Of a stretch of DNA of 6,477 nt, positions 1 through 6,110 are shown piece after piece. The notes under the pieces were generated by a model. The model made no database searches, had not been told where the DNA came from, and saw only the letters and a program-made list of their open reading frames with translations. The position numbers were made by a program, and so were the translations under genes. The stretch is from contig JADHOU010000088.1 in the NCBI GenBank assembly GCA_016778825.1, forward strand, positions 1 through 6,477, in the 5' to 3' direction. Positions within the stretch are counted from its first letter, which is position 1. Each line of letters begins with the position of its first letter. The DNA comes from Candidatus Puniceispirillum sp. GTDB taxonomy: Bacteria > Pseudomonadota > Alphaproteobacteria > Puniceispirillales > Puniceispirillaceae.

Positions 1-70
1 CATGCGTCGTCACGTTATTTCGATAAATTGCTTTGCGCAAAACCGAAATATGTGATCAATTGCCGAAATC

Positions 71-823
71 ATGGCAAAAAATGACGCAAAAATCATCATT
101 ATTCCGGCACGGCTCGAGGCAAGCCGTTTGCCTGGCAAACCACTTGCTGAAATCGGCGGAAAAGCTATGATTCAGCACGTTTGGGAACGCGCAATGGCGG
201 CCGATTTGGCACCAGTCTATGTTGCGACAGATGATCGCGCTATTGCCGATGTGATCATATCTGCTGGTGGTAAGGCGGTTATGACCAGCACCGATCACCC
301 ATCTGGATCTGATCGGATTTTTGAAGCCATCGAAACAATTGATCCAGATAGGCGTTTTACGCAGATTTTGAATCTCCAAGGTGATCTTCCCGATTTGTCA
401 CCCGAAATTCCGCATTTGCTTGGCGCAACGCTTGATCGTGGCAAAACCGATCTGGCAACGCTGGTCACGCCAGCCAGCGCCGAAGAAGCTGCAATGCAGC
501 AAGTGGTCAAGGCTGTTGTTAGCTGGCAAGATTCTGATTTTGGAACCGCACTTTATTTCAGCCGCGCTGCTATTCCCACCGGCACAACAGCCTTGTTTCA
601 TCACATTGGCGTTTATGGTTGGCGCCGCGATGCGCTTGCTCGTTTTGTTGCCTTGCCGCCATCGCCCTTGGAGCAGGCGGAAAAGCTGGAACAGCTTCGT
701 GCGCTTGAGGCTGGAATGACCATTGCCGTTGGCAAAATTGATGTCGCCCCTGGCGGTATTGATACCGCTGATGATCTTGAAGCAGCCCGCATGCGCGCTG
801 CCGCAGCGCACCACAAAGATTGA
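71..823 (+). CDS. kdsB: 3-deoxy-manno-octulosonate cytidylyltransferase (CMP-Kdo synthetase)
   Basis: Cytoplasmic enzyme that activates Kdo with CTP to give CMP-Kdo, the donor for the inner core of lipopolysaccharide. The 250-residue protein matches the usual KdsB length. Visible motifs are the N-terminal nucleotide-binding signature IPARLEASRLPGKPL (residues 11-25, with R14 and K23), VATDD (51-55), the DHPSGSDR segment (75-82), QGDLP (103-107), a common alphaproteobacterial form of QGDEP, ALYFSRAAIP and HIGVYG in the middle, PSPLEQAEKLEQLR, and GIDTADDLE near the C-terminus. No key residue appears to be missing. The ATG at 71 places the first strand six residues in, as in relatives. No strong Shine-Dalgarno sequence precedes it. 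pheA follows on the same strand after about 100 bases, a neighbourhood I recall from other alphaproteobacteria. The identification is firm. Confidence 0.96.
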   Translation: MAKNDAKIIIIPARLEASRLPGKPLAEIGGKAMIQHVWERAMAADLAPVYVATDDRAIADVIISAGGKAVMTSTDHPSGSDRIFEAIETIDPDRRFTQILNLQGDLPDLSPEIPHLLGATLDRGKTDLATLVTPASAEEAAMQQVVKAVVSWQDSDFGTALYFSRAAIPTGTTALFHHIGVYGWRRDALARFVALPPSPLEQAEKLEQLRALEAGMTIAVGKIDVAPGGIDTADDLEAARMRAAAAHHKD

Positions 824-844
824 CAGCACAGCGTCACCCTCGTA

Positions 845-868
845 AAAACGGCACTTCGGGCCGGTTTT
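845..868 (+). terminator. Weak hairpin with T-run after kdsB
   Basis: AAAACGGC (845-852) can pair with GCCGGTTTT (860-868) with one bulged G, around a 7-base loop, 21 bases after the kdsB stop. The TTTT forms part of the stem rather than a free tail, and only four bases of the stem are G-C. It could be a weak bidirectional terminator or an attenuating structure before pheA. No run of Phe codons is present nearby, so a classical phenylalanine leader peptide is not supported. Confidence 0.3.
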
Positions 869-925
869 GATGACGGCAGGGATGGTCAGACCGTGATATA
901 AGCCCGTTATGCCAGAGGAAATTCG

Positions 926-1771
926 ATGTCAGATGCAGCTAACAAAATCGCCTTTCAAGGCGTACCCGGCGCCTATTCGCATATGGCATGTCAGGCCGTA
1001 AAGCCAGATATGGAGCCGGTTGCCTGTGCGTCATTTGAAGATATGCTTACCGAAGTCCAAGATGGGCGCGCCAGCCTTGCGATGGTGCCAGTCGAAAATT
1101 CTACTGCTGGGCGCGTTGCCGATATTCATCATCTATTGCCATCATCCGGGCTTCATATCATTGGTGAGCATTTTCACCGGGTCAATCATCACATCATGGC
1201 ACCGCGCGGTGCAACGCTTGATCAATTGACCCATGTTCATAGTCATGCTCAGGGGCTGGCGCAATGCCGCAACCGTGTTCGTGCGCTTGGCCTAACCCCC
1301 GTCATGCATCCCGATACCGCAGGCGCGGCCAAGGATGTTGCCGCCGCTGGCGATCCGAAAATTGGTGCTATCGCATCGCGTTTGGCTTCTGAAATCTATG
1401 GTCTCGATATTCTGTTTGAATCGGCTGAAGATGATGAACACAACACCACGCGATTTTTGCTCATGTCGGCGACACCCTTGGTTCCAGCCGCTGGCGGCGA
1501 TATGATTACAACGCTGGTGTTTCAATTGCGAAGCGTGCCAGCTGCGCTTTATAAAGCGTTGGGCGGCTTCGCAACAAATGGGGTCAATCTGACCAAGCTT
1601 GAATCCTATATTCGTGCTGGCGTTGCCGAGCAGGCGCAATTCTATATGGATGTTCAGGCACATATTGATGATCCGGCAATGCAGAACGCGATGGAAGAAT
1701 TGCGCTTTTATTGCAGTAAAGACGAAGTCCATGTTCTAGGCAGCTATCCGGCAAGTCCATCACGGTCATAA
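926..1771 (+). CDS. pheA: Prephenate dehydratase with C-terminal ACT domain
   Basis: Converts prephenate to phenylpyruvate by dehydration and decarboxylation, the committed step to phenylalanine, in the cytoplasm. The 281 residues are a stand-alone dehydratase without the chorismate mutase domain of the enterobacterial enzyme. The catalytic domain (about 8-182) shows FQGVPGAYS (10-18), VPVENSTAGRV (54-64), HSHAQGLAQC (105-114), DTAGAAKDVA (130-139), IASRLASEIYGL (149-160) and the catalytic TRF triplet (175-177). The regulatory ACT domain (about 194-275) contains ALGGFATNGVNLTKLESYI, the place where the E. coli enzyme carries the phenylalanine-binding ESRP motif, so feedback inhibition by phenylalanine is likely. 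The ATG at 926 follows AGAGGAA (914-920) with 5-base spacing, a good ribosome binding site. It lies downstream of kdsB and could be co-transcribed or have its own promoter. Confidence 0.96.
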   Translation: MSDAANKIAFQGVPGAYSHMACQAVKPDMEPVACASFEDMLTEVQDGRASLAMVPVENSTAGRVADIHHLLPSSGLHIIGEHFHRVNHHIMAPRGATLDQLTHVHSHAQGLAQCRNRVRALGLTPVMHPDTAGAAKDVAAAGDPKIGAIASRLASEIYGLDILFESAEDDEHNTTRFLLMSATPLVPAAGGDMITTLVFQLRSVPAALYKALGGFATNGVNLTKLESYIRAGVAEQAQFYMDVQAHIDDPAMQNAMEELRFYCSKDEVHVLGSYPASPSRS

Positions 1772-1830
1772 CCACAAGTCCGAATTCGGCATTTATTGCG
1801 GTAATAACCTTGCCTTTGGCCATAAAAAAC

Positions 1831-1859
1831 TTGTCGAAACCGCTGCTTTGTTTCATACA
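1831..1859 (+). promoter_or_regulatory. Candidate sigma-70-type promoter of the SRP RNA gene
   Basis: TTGTCG (1831-1836, four of six matches to the -35 consensus) and CATACA (1854-1859, a poor -10) are separated by 17 bases. Transcription would start near 1866, which matches the expected 5' end of the SRP RNA. The -10 box is weak, so position relative to the RNA is the main support. Confidence 0.33.
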
Positions 1860-1864
1860 GTTAG

Positions 1865-1962
1865 GCAGGAAGGCTGGGCGGACGTTGCCCCTGCCAATCC
1901 GGTCAGGTCCGAAAGGAAGCAGCCGCAGTAGGATGTTTACGGGTCATCCAGTCTTCCACTGA
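1865..1962 (+). ncRNA. ffs: Small bacterial signal recognition particle RNA (4.5S RNA)
   Basis: This RNA pairs with the Ffh GTPase to form the SRP that targets nascent membrane and secreted proteins to the translocon. The universally conserved domain IV core is visible: GGTCAGGTCC (1901-1910), a GAAA tetraloop (1911-1914) and GGAAGCAGCC (1915-1924), which includes the symmetric and asymmetric internal loops bound by the Ffh M domain. The ends close into a long hairpin: GGAAGGCTGG (1868-1877) pairs with CCAGTCTTCC (1948-1957) over ten pairs including one G-U, and ATCC (1897-1900) pairs with GGAT (1931-1934). A small RNA of about 95 bases without an Alu domain is the usual proteobacterial form, and a location just before dnaX is frequent in alphaproteobacteria. 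The exact ends are estimated to within a few bases. The tetraloop is GAAA rather than the GGAA of E. coli; both are GNRA loops. Confidence 0.93.
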
Positions 1963-1963
1963 C

Positions 1964-1979
1964 TTTTGGCGTTTTGGCG
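1964..1979 (+). repeat. Tandem TTTTGGCG x2 after the SRP RNA
   Basis: TTTTGGCG occurs twice back to back, at 1964-1971 and 1972-1979, starting six bases after the closing stem of the SRP RNA. The first T-run could act with the SRP stem as an intrinsic terminator or processing tail, but the runs are short and interrupted. The remaining leader to the dnaX start (1980-2131) shows no convincing promoter or structured element. Confidence 0.4.
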
Positions 1980-2131
1980 CATCTCGCTTGGCGTGGCCGC
2001 AATGGCCTTTTCCGTTATGGGGATTCGGCTTGGCTGAAGATGGCGCCAGCTTGATAACGCCAATCGCGACTGATCCGACCGGTCACAAATCTCCGCGTGG
2101 CCATGAGCAAGAGATAGGTGTTTACCAGCCG

Positions 2132-3850
2132 ATGACTGACACCGCCAAGCCAGCATATCGCGTATTGGCCCGTAAATATCGTCCCAATACTTTTTCCGAA
2201 CTGATTGGTCAGGATGCGCTTGTTCGCACGCTTGGTAATGCTCTTTTGCTTGGCAGGCTTGCTCATGCTTTTGTGCTGACTGGTGTTCGCGGCATTGGCA
2301 AAACATCAACAGCTCGCCTTCTTGCTAAGGGGCTGAACTGCATCGGAGCTGATGGGAATGGTGACGCCACGCTTGAACCATGTGGCCAGTGCGAGCCATG
2401 CAAATCCATTGCGGCAGGACGTCATGTTGATGTTTTGGAAATTGACGCTGCCAGCCATACTGGCGTTGATGATGCTCGCGAAATTATCGAAGGCGTTGGC
2501 TATCGGCCCGTTTCGGCACGTTATAAAATCTATATTATTGACGAAGTGCATATGATGTCGAAAAGCGCCTTTAATGCACTTTTGAAAACCTTGGAAGAAC
2601 CGCCTGATGCGGTAAAATTCATTTTTGCCACAACCGAAATCAGAAAAGTGCCGGTAACGATTTTATCGCGGTGCCAACGCTATGATTTGCGCCGTGTTCC
2701 GGCGGCCATGCTGGCTGGACATCTTGGCATGATCTGTCAACGCGAATCGATTGCAGCGGATGAAGATGCGCTTACTGCCATTGCGCGCGCCGCCGAAGGA
2801 TCGGTTCGTGACGCGCTATCCTTGCTTGATCAGGCCGCAGCAATGACCGCGGACAAGCTGACCAATGATATGGTTGCTGATATGCTTGGGCGACCCGGAC
2901 GGCGCGAGTCCCAAACTGTTCTGATGGCCGCGTTGGCTGGTGATGCCCCTTCGGCGCTTGCCGCTTTTAACATTGCCTATAGCCGTGGTGCCGAGCCGGA
3001 AATGCTGGTCACTGATCTTTTAGATTTAATCCACCTTGCCAGCATGCAGGCCGCAGGTGGAAGTGATGATGCCCTGATCGAAAGCGAACGCGAAATGATT
3101 GCCGATCTTGCCGAATCAGGCATTGCCCGCCTTGGACGGGCATGGCAGCTATTGCTAAAAGGCCATGGCGAGCTTGGCCAAGCGCCCAATCCGGCGGCGG
3201 CATGTGAAATGCTGATCATTAGGCTGGCGCATACAGCGCATATGCCAACCCCGGGCGAATTGATGCAGAAATTGTCAAAGACCAGCCTACCATCGCCGCC
3301 GAGCGTTTCACCGGCACTGGCACCGCCAGCACCATCGGCACCTGTTTCATCGGCAACGGCAGCGCCGTCAGCCGACACAGGCTCAATTGACACAGGCCCA
3401 AGCATGCCAACCTCGCTTGCCGAGATTGTCGCGCTTGCCGAAACCAATGGCGAGATGTTGTTGGCAGCCCGAATCCGCAATCATGTAAAACTGGTGTCGT
3501 TAAAACCGGGCAATTTAAAAATTGGTTTTGTTGGTGCTGCGCCTGATCAACTGGCAGGCGATATCGCCCGATATCTTAGCCAATGGACAGGTCAACGCTG
3601 GCTTGTGTCACTGTCCGAATCTGGCGGTTCGCAAACCCTTGCCGAAGAACAGCGTGATGCCGATGAAAAGCTTCGTGACACCATCGCTAGCGAACCTTTG
3701 ATAGTACAAATTCTAGATATTTTCCCCGGTGCCAGCATTGATGAAATCAAAAACCCCGAACCCACGGATGCGGCAGTAATGCTTGTCGATGATAACGGGC
3801 TTTTGGAGGCTGAACAAAATAATGATGATGAGGAGGAGATGTCGGGATGA
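2132..3850 (+). CDS. dnaX: DNA polymerase III subunit tau/gamma (clamp-loader ATPase)
   Basis: ATPase of the clamp loader, which opens and places the beta sliding clamp and, in its long tau form, tethers the polymerase. With the ATG at 2132 the protein has 572 residues. The AAA+ module shows YRVLARKYRP (9-18), Walker A GVRGIGKT (51-58), a zinc module with C70, C84, C87 and C90, Walker B DEVH (137-140), sensor 1 near FATTE (165-169), the SRC arginine-finger motif (179-181) and sensor 2 GSVRDALS (223-230). A helical collar domain follows to about 380, then a Pro/Ala/Ser-rich linker (about 386-428), a C-terminal domain (about 429-545) probably equivalent to the polymerase-binding part of tau, and an acidic tail. 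The frame stays open upstream to a TTG at 1988, but those 48 residues look non-coding (Trp/Pro rich, unlike family N-termini). AGGTG (2116-2120) lies 11 bases before the ATG, a loose ribosome binding site. It overlaps ybaB. Confidence 0.96.
   Translation: MTDTAKPAYRVLARKYRPNTFSELIGQDALVRTLGNALLLGRLAHAFVLTGVRGIGKTSTARLLAKGLNCIGADGNGDATLEPCGQCEPCKSIAAGRHVDVLEIDAASHTGVDDAREIIEGVGYRPVSARYKIYIIDEVHMMSKSAFNALLKTLEEPPDAVKFIFATTEIRKVPVTILSRCQRYDLRRVPAAMLAGHLGMICQRESIAADEDALTAIARAAEGSVRDALSLLDQAAAMTADKLTNDMVADMLGRPGRRESQTVLMAALAGDAPSALAAFNIAYSRGAEPEMLVTDLLDLIHLASMQAAGGSDDALIESEREMIADLAESGIARLGRAWQLLLKGHGELGQAPNPAAACEMLIIRLAHTAHMPTPGELMQKLSKTSLPSPPSVSPALAPPAPSAPVSSATAAPSADTGSIDTGPSMPTSLAEIVALAETNGEMLLAARIRNHVKLVSLKPGNLKIGFVGAAPDQLAGDIARYLSQWTGQRWLVSLSESGGSQTLAEEQRDADEKLRDTIASEPLIVQILDIFPGASIDEIKNPEPTDAAVMLVDDNGLLEAEQNNDDEEEMSG
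3831..3838 (+). promoter_or_regulatory. Strong ribosome binding site of ybaB inside the dnaX 3' end
   Basis: AGGAGGAG lies 8 bases before the ybaB ATG at 3847. It is built from the Glu codons of the acidic DnaX tail (DDEEEMSG), so the end of dnaX doubles as the ybaB translation start region. This supports both the 3847 start and translational coupling. Confidence 0.75.
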
Positions 3851-4173
3851 TGCGCAATATGGCTGGCATGATGAAAAAAGTCCAAGAAATGCAAGGCCGG
3901 ATGGAAAGCATGCAGGCCGACCTTGCGGCGATGGAATTTACCACAATGGTTGGTGGCGGTGCGGTCAGCGCAACGGTTAGCGGCGATGGCAAGCTGGTTC
4001 GGCTCAAGCTTGATCCGGCAGTCTTGGCACCTGATGATGTTGATATGCTGGAAGATATGATCTGTCTTGCCACCAATAATGCGCTTGATGAGGCGGCGGG
4101 TGAAAAGGCGCGTCTGCTAAAAGATATTACCGGCGGGCTGCCGCTCCCACCCGGAATGAATTTGCCGTTCTAA
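3847..4173 (+). CDS. ybaB: YbaB/EbfC family nucleoid-associated DNA-binding protein
   Basis: Small protein of 108 residues, the normal size for the family, whose members form dimers that bind DNA and are proposed to organise the nucleoid. The N-terminal helix is Met/Gln/Lys rich (MMRNMAGMMKKVQEMQGRMESMQADLAAME, about 1-30), followed by the typical beta segment with VGGGAVSATVSGDGKLVRLKLDP and a C-terminal helix ending in GLPLPPGMNLPF, the Gly/Pro/Met-rich tail commonly seen in YbaB. The start overlaps the dnaX stop as ATGA, and a second ATG at 3850 is also possible, which would remove one Met. Location between dnaX and recR is the classic arrangement and is itself strong evidence. The recR start codon is one base after this stop. 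Confidence 0.95.
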   Translation: MMRNMAGMMKKVQEMQGRMESMQADLAAMEFTTMVGGGAVSATVSGDGKLVRLKLDPAVLAPDDVDMLEDMICLATNNALDEAAGEKARLLKDITGGLPLPPGMNLPF

Positions 4174-4174
4174 A

Positions 4175-4771
4175 ATGCATAATTCGCTCGAAAATCTGAT
4201 CCGCAGGCTTGGCCGCCTTCCGGGGCTTGGGCCAAGATCGGCGCGGCGCGCTGTTTTGTTTTTGCTGAAGAACCGCGACCGTCTTATGCTTCCACTTGCC
4301 GAAGAACTGCATAATGTCGCCAGCAATGTTCGCGCCTGTGTTGAATGTGGCAATCTTGATATCACCGATCATTGCAGTATCTGCGCCGATAGTCGTCGTG
4401 ATCGTAGCCGCATTTGTGTTGTTGAGGATGTTGGCGATTTATGGGCGATGGAACGGGCGTCGGTTTATCGCGGGCTGTATCATGTTCTTGGCGGTACGCT
4501 TAGCGCGCTTGATGGGCGCGGGCCTGAAGATTTGCATATTGACCGGTTGGTTCGCCGCGCCGGACATGACGATACTGCTGAAATTATTTTGGCGTTATCA
4601 GCAACCGTTGATGGACAAACCACGGCGCATTATATTGGTGAAAAACTGGCAAATCTGTCGCTTGATATCACCCGATTGGCGCATGGCATGCCGGTTGGTG
4701 GCGAGCTGGATTATCTTGATGATGGCACGCTGGCACAGGCGTTAAAAGCGCGTGCCAAGCTGGAATTTTAG
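4175..4771 (+). CDS. recR: Recombination mediator protein RecR
   Basis: Acts with RecO and RecF to load RecA on gapped DNA coated with SSB. The 198 residues match the family length. In order: an N-terminal helix-hairpin-helix (RLGRLPGLGPRSARR, about 11-25), a four-cysteine zinc finger (C55, C58, C67, C70), a Toprim domain from about 79 starting ICVVEDVGDLWAME with acidic E84 and D87, the LGGTLSALDGRGPEDL segment (105-120), SATVDGQTTAHY (142-153), and the C-terminal LAHGMPVGGELDYLDDGTL (168-186). The ATG at 4175 is a single base after the ybaB stop. No clear Shine-Dalgarno sequence is present, so expression probably depends on coupling to ybaB. It is the last gene on this strand before the convergent rmuC. 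Confidence 0.96.
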   Translation: MHNSLENLIRRLGRLPGLGPRSARRAVLFLLKNRDRLMLPLAEELHNVASNVRACVECGNLDITDHCSICADSRRDRSRICVVEDVGDLWAMERASVYRGLYHVLGGTLSALDGRGPEDLHIDRLVRRAGHDDTAEIILALSATVDGQTTAHYIGEKLANLSLDITRLAHGMPVGGELDYLDDGTLAQALKARAKLEF

Positions 4772-4773
4772 CT

Positions 4774-4800
4774 GGCATACTTACGCCCCCAGCCATGCCA
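4774..4800. other. Inverted repeat between convergent recR and rmuC
   Basis: TGGCAT (4774-4779) and ATGCCA (4795-4800) form a perfect 6-base inverted repeat with a 15-base loop, just after the recR stop. A competing stem GCTGG (4771-4775) with CCAGC (4789-4793) overlaps it. Neither has a T-tract on either strand, so an intrinsic terminator is not established, although this 73-base gap is where transcripts from both genes should end. Confidence 0.25.
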
Positions 4801-4844
4801 TATTATCACGCCATATCATCCGATCTTTGCAGCCAAGCCGGCGC

Positions 4845-5912
4845 CTAGCTTAGCAAGTCGGTCTTTGGCGCGGCCGGTGTGGGCTCATCGGCATCAAGAA
4901 CTTCGATTTCGTCAATTTTATTGCCGCGTGAAATAATCTTGCCCGTTGATGTCTGGATATCCGAAATATCTTTTTCGGCTTGGGAAAAATGCGTTGCCAA
5001 TTTGGCAACACGATCTTCGAGACGATGCACATCCTTCATCATCAGGTCGACCTGTGTTTGGATCAGACCTGCCGCCTCATGCATGCGGGCATCACGCAAA
5101 ATGGCCCTGACCGTATGCAGCAACAGCATCAGATTATCTGGCCCCGCCATATAGACACGCGCCTTGCGGCTGGCCTCGACCAGCTTTGGCAATTGAATAT
5201 TGATTTCGGCATAAACGGATTCGGACGGTAAAAATAAAATGGCACTTTCGGCGGTTTCACCTGGGATAATGTATCTTTCGGTGATATCCTGAATATGTTT
5301 TTTCACATCATTTTCCAGCAACCGCTTTGCCGCATCGCGTTCGGCATCATTCGCCGCGCTAGTCAAACGGCGATAGGCCTCAAGCGGAAATTTGGAATCG
5401 ATGGCGATTGGCCCGGGTGGATTTGGCAGGCGAAGCAAACAATCGACGCGCCGACCATTGCCAAGCGTTGCCTGGAAATCAAACGCATTTTCCGGAAGCG
5501 CATCACGCACCAGATTTTCCAACTGCACCTCGCCAAAACTGCCACGCGCTTGTTTGTTGGATAAGATATTTTGAAGCTGCGTTACCTGATTGGTTAACGC
5601 CGAAATATGGGTGTTGGCCTCGGTGATGACCGCCAGCTTTTCAGCCATGCCGGTCAATGATTTGGTTGTTCGGTCATTCTGGTCACGAAGCGATTGTTCA
5701 AGCCGATTGCCAAGGCGGCCTTCGCTTTGCGCCATCTGTTCGGCAATCAGCCGTTGCAATTCATTAGACTGGCTCGCCATTTGGGCAAGCTGGCCGCGCA
5801 ATTCGGCAAAATCTTGGCCGTTTTCCGACTGTTTCCAGCGCCGTAAAAACAACACGCCAAGCCCAATCACGCCAAACAGGCCTGCGACCAAAATCAGTTC
5901 CATGCCAGTCAT
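4845..5912 (-). CDS. rmuC: RmuC family protein (predicted DNA recombination limiting factor)
   Basis: RmuC proteins have a predicted restriction-endonuclease-like fold; E. coli rmuC mutants show increased inversion at short repeats. With the preferred start the protein has 355 residues: one N-terminal membrane segment (about 5-24, followed by RRWK, suggesting a cytoplasmic body), a Gln/Glu-rich probable coiled coil (about 30-120), then the RmuC domain with RGSFGEVQLENLVRDAL (123-139), the D157 region RRVDCLLRLP, and PIAIDSKFP (168-176), whose D172 and K174 fit a D-x-K nuclease motif. An Asp/Glu/Pro-rich tail closes it. The ATG at 5912 follows AGGTGA with 5-base spacing; an in-frame ATG at 5975 adds 21 residues but lacks a ribosome binding site. 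The gene converges on recR and diverges from def, a neighbourhood I recall from other alphaproteobacteria. Confidence 0.92.
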   Translation of the reverse strand: MTGMELILVAGLFGVIGLGVLFLRRWKQSENGQDFAELRGQLAQMASQSNELQRLIAEQMAQSEGRLGNRLEQSLRDQNDRTTKSLTGMAEKLAVITEANTHISALTNQVTQLQNILSNKQARGSFGEVQLENLVRDALPENAFDFQATLGNGRRVDCLLRLPNPPGPIAIDSKFPLEAYRRLTSAANDAERDAAKRLLENDVKKHIQDITERYIIPGETAESAILFLPSESVYAEINIQLPKLVEASRKARVYMAGPDNLMLLLHTVRAILRDARMHEAAGLIQTQVDLMMKDVHRLEDRVAKLATHFSQAEKDISDIQTSTGKIISRGNKIDEIEVLDADEPTPAAPKTDLLS

Positions 5913-5917
5913 GTTCA

Positions 5918-5923
5918 TCACCT
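5918..5923 (-). promoter_or_regulatory. Ribosome binding site deciding the rmuC start
   Basis: On the minus strand AGGTGA lies 5 bases before the ATG whose first base is 5912. The upstream in-frame ATG at 5975 has no comparable purine-rich site. The next ATG (5918) overlaps this site, so 5912 is the best served start. Confidence 0.5.
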
Positions 5924-5984
5924 GTAAAGCCGTTTCAAAAATGGTCTGACGTTTTCCCAGCGCCAAGTTTGACATGCTAGCAAC

Positions 5985-6011
5985 TTGACTGCAACGAAAC
6001 CATCTTCTAAT
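5985..6011 (+). promoter_or_regulatory. Candidate promoter for def
   Basis: TTGACT (5985-5990, five of six -35 matches) and TCTAAT (6006-6011, five of six -10 matches) are separated by 15 bases, which is short. Transcription would start near 6018 and leave a leader of about 93 bases before def. A perfect TTGACA at 5969-5974 has no suitable -10 partner. The call rests on box similarity only. Confidence 0.3.
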
Positions 6012-6110
6012 CCATGAAAACCAAAACTGACCAAACCCAGATGAAATGGTGCCGCACCAAACAGCATTGCCCGTTTCCTTTGGCCGACGTCACATTTAGG
6101 AATTATACTT

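Noticed and set aside
1780..1807. CCGAATTCGG palindrome and TTATT/AATAA hairpin after pheA
   Set aside because: Both are short, A-T-rich or without a T-tail, so neither is a credible terminator or operator on its own.
1944..2309. Minus-strand open frame of 121 codons across the SRP RNA end and the dnaX start
   Set aside because: It overlaps the SRP RNA and conserved dnaX coding sequence and has no family features.
2977..3480. Minus-strand open frame of 167 codons inside dnaX
   Set aside because: Ala/Ser/Gly-rich complement of the dnaX linker and collar region; a shadow of dnaX codon bias.
3847..3880. A-run in the ybaB start (AAAAAA) as a dnaX-like slippery site
   Set aside because: It lies after the dnaX stop and is G AAA AAA in the ybaB frame, which does not fit the slippery pattern.
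6103..6108. Perfect TATAAT on the minus strand just before def
   Set aside because: No -35 box lies at 16-18 bases on that strand; the nearest TTGGCA is only 13 bases away, and it would overlap the def leader.
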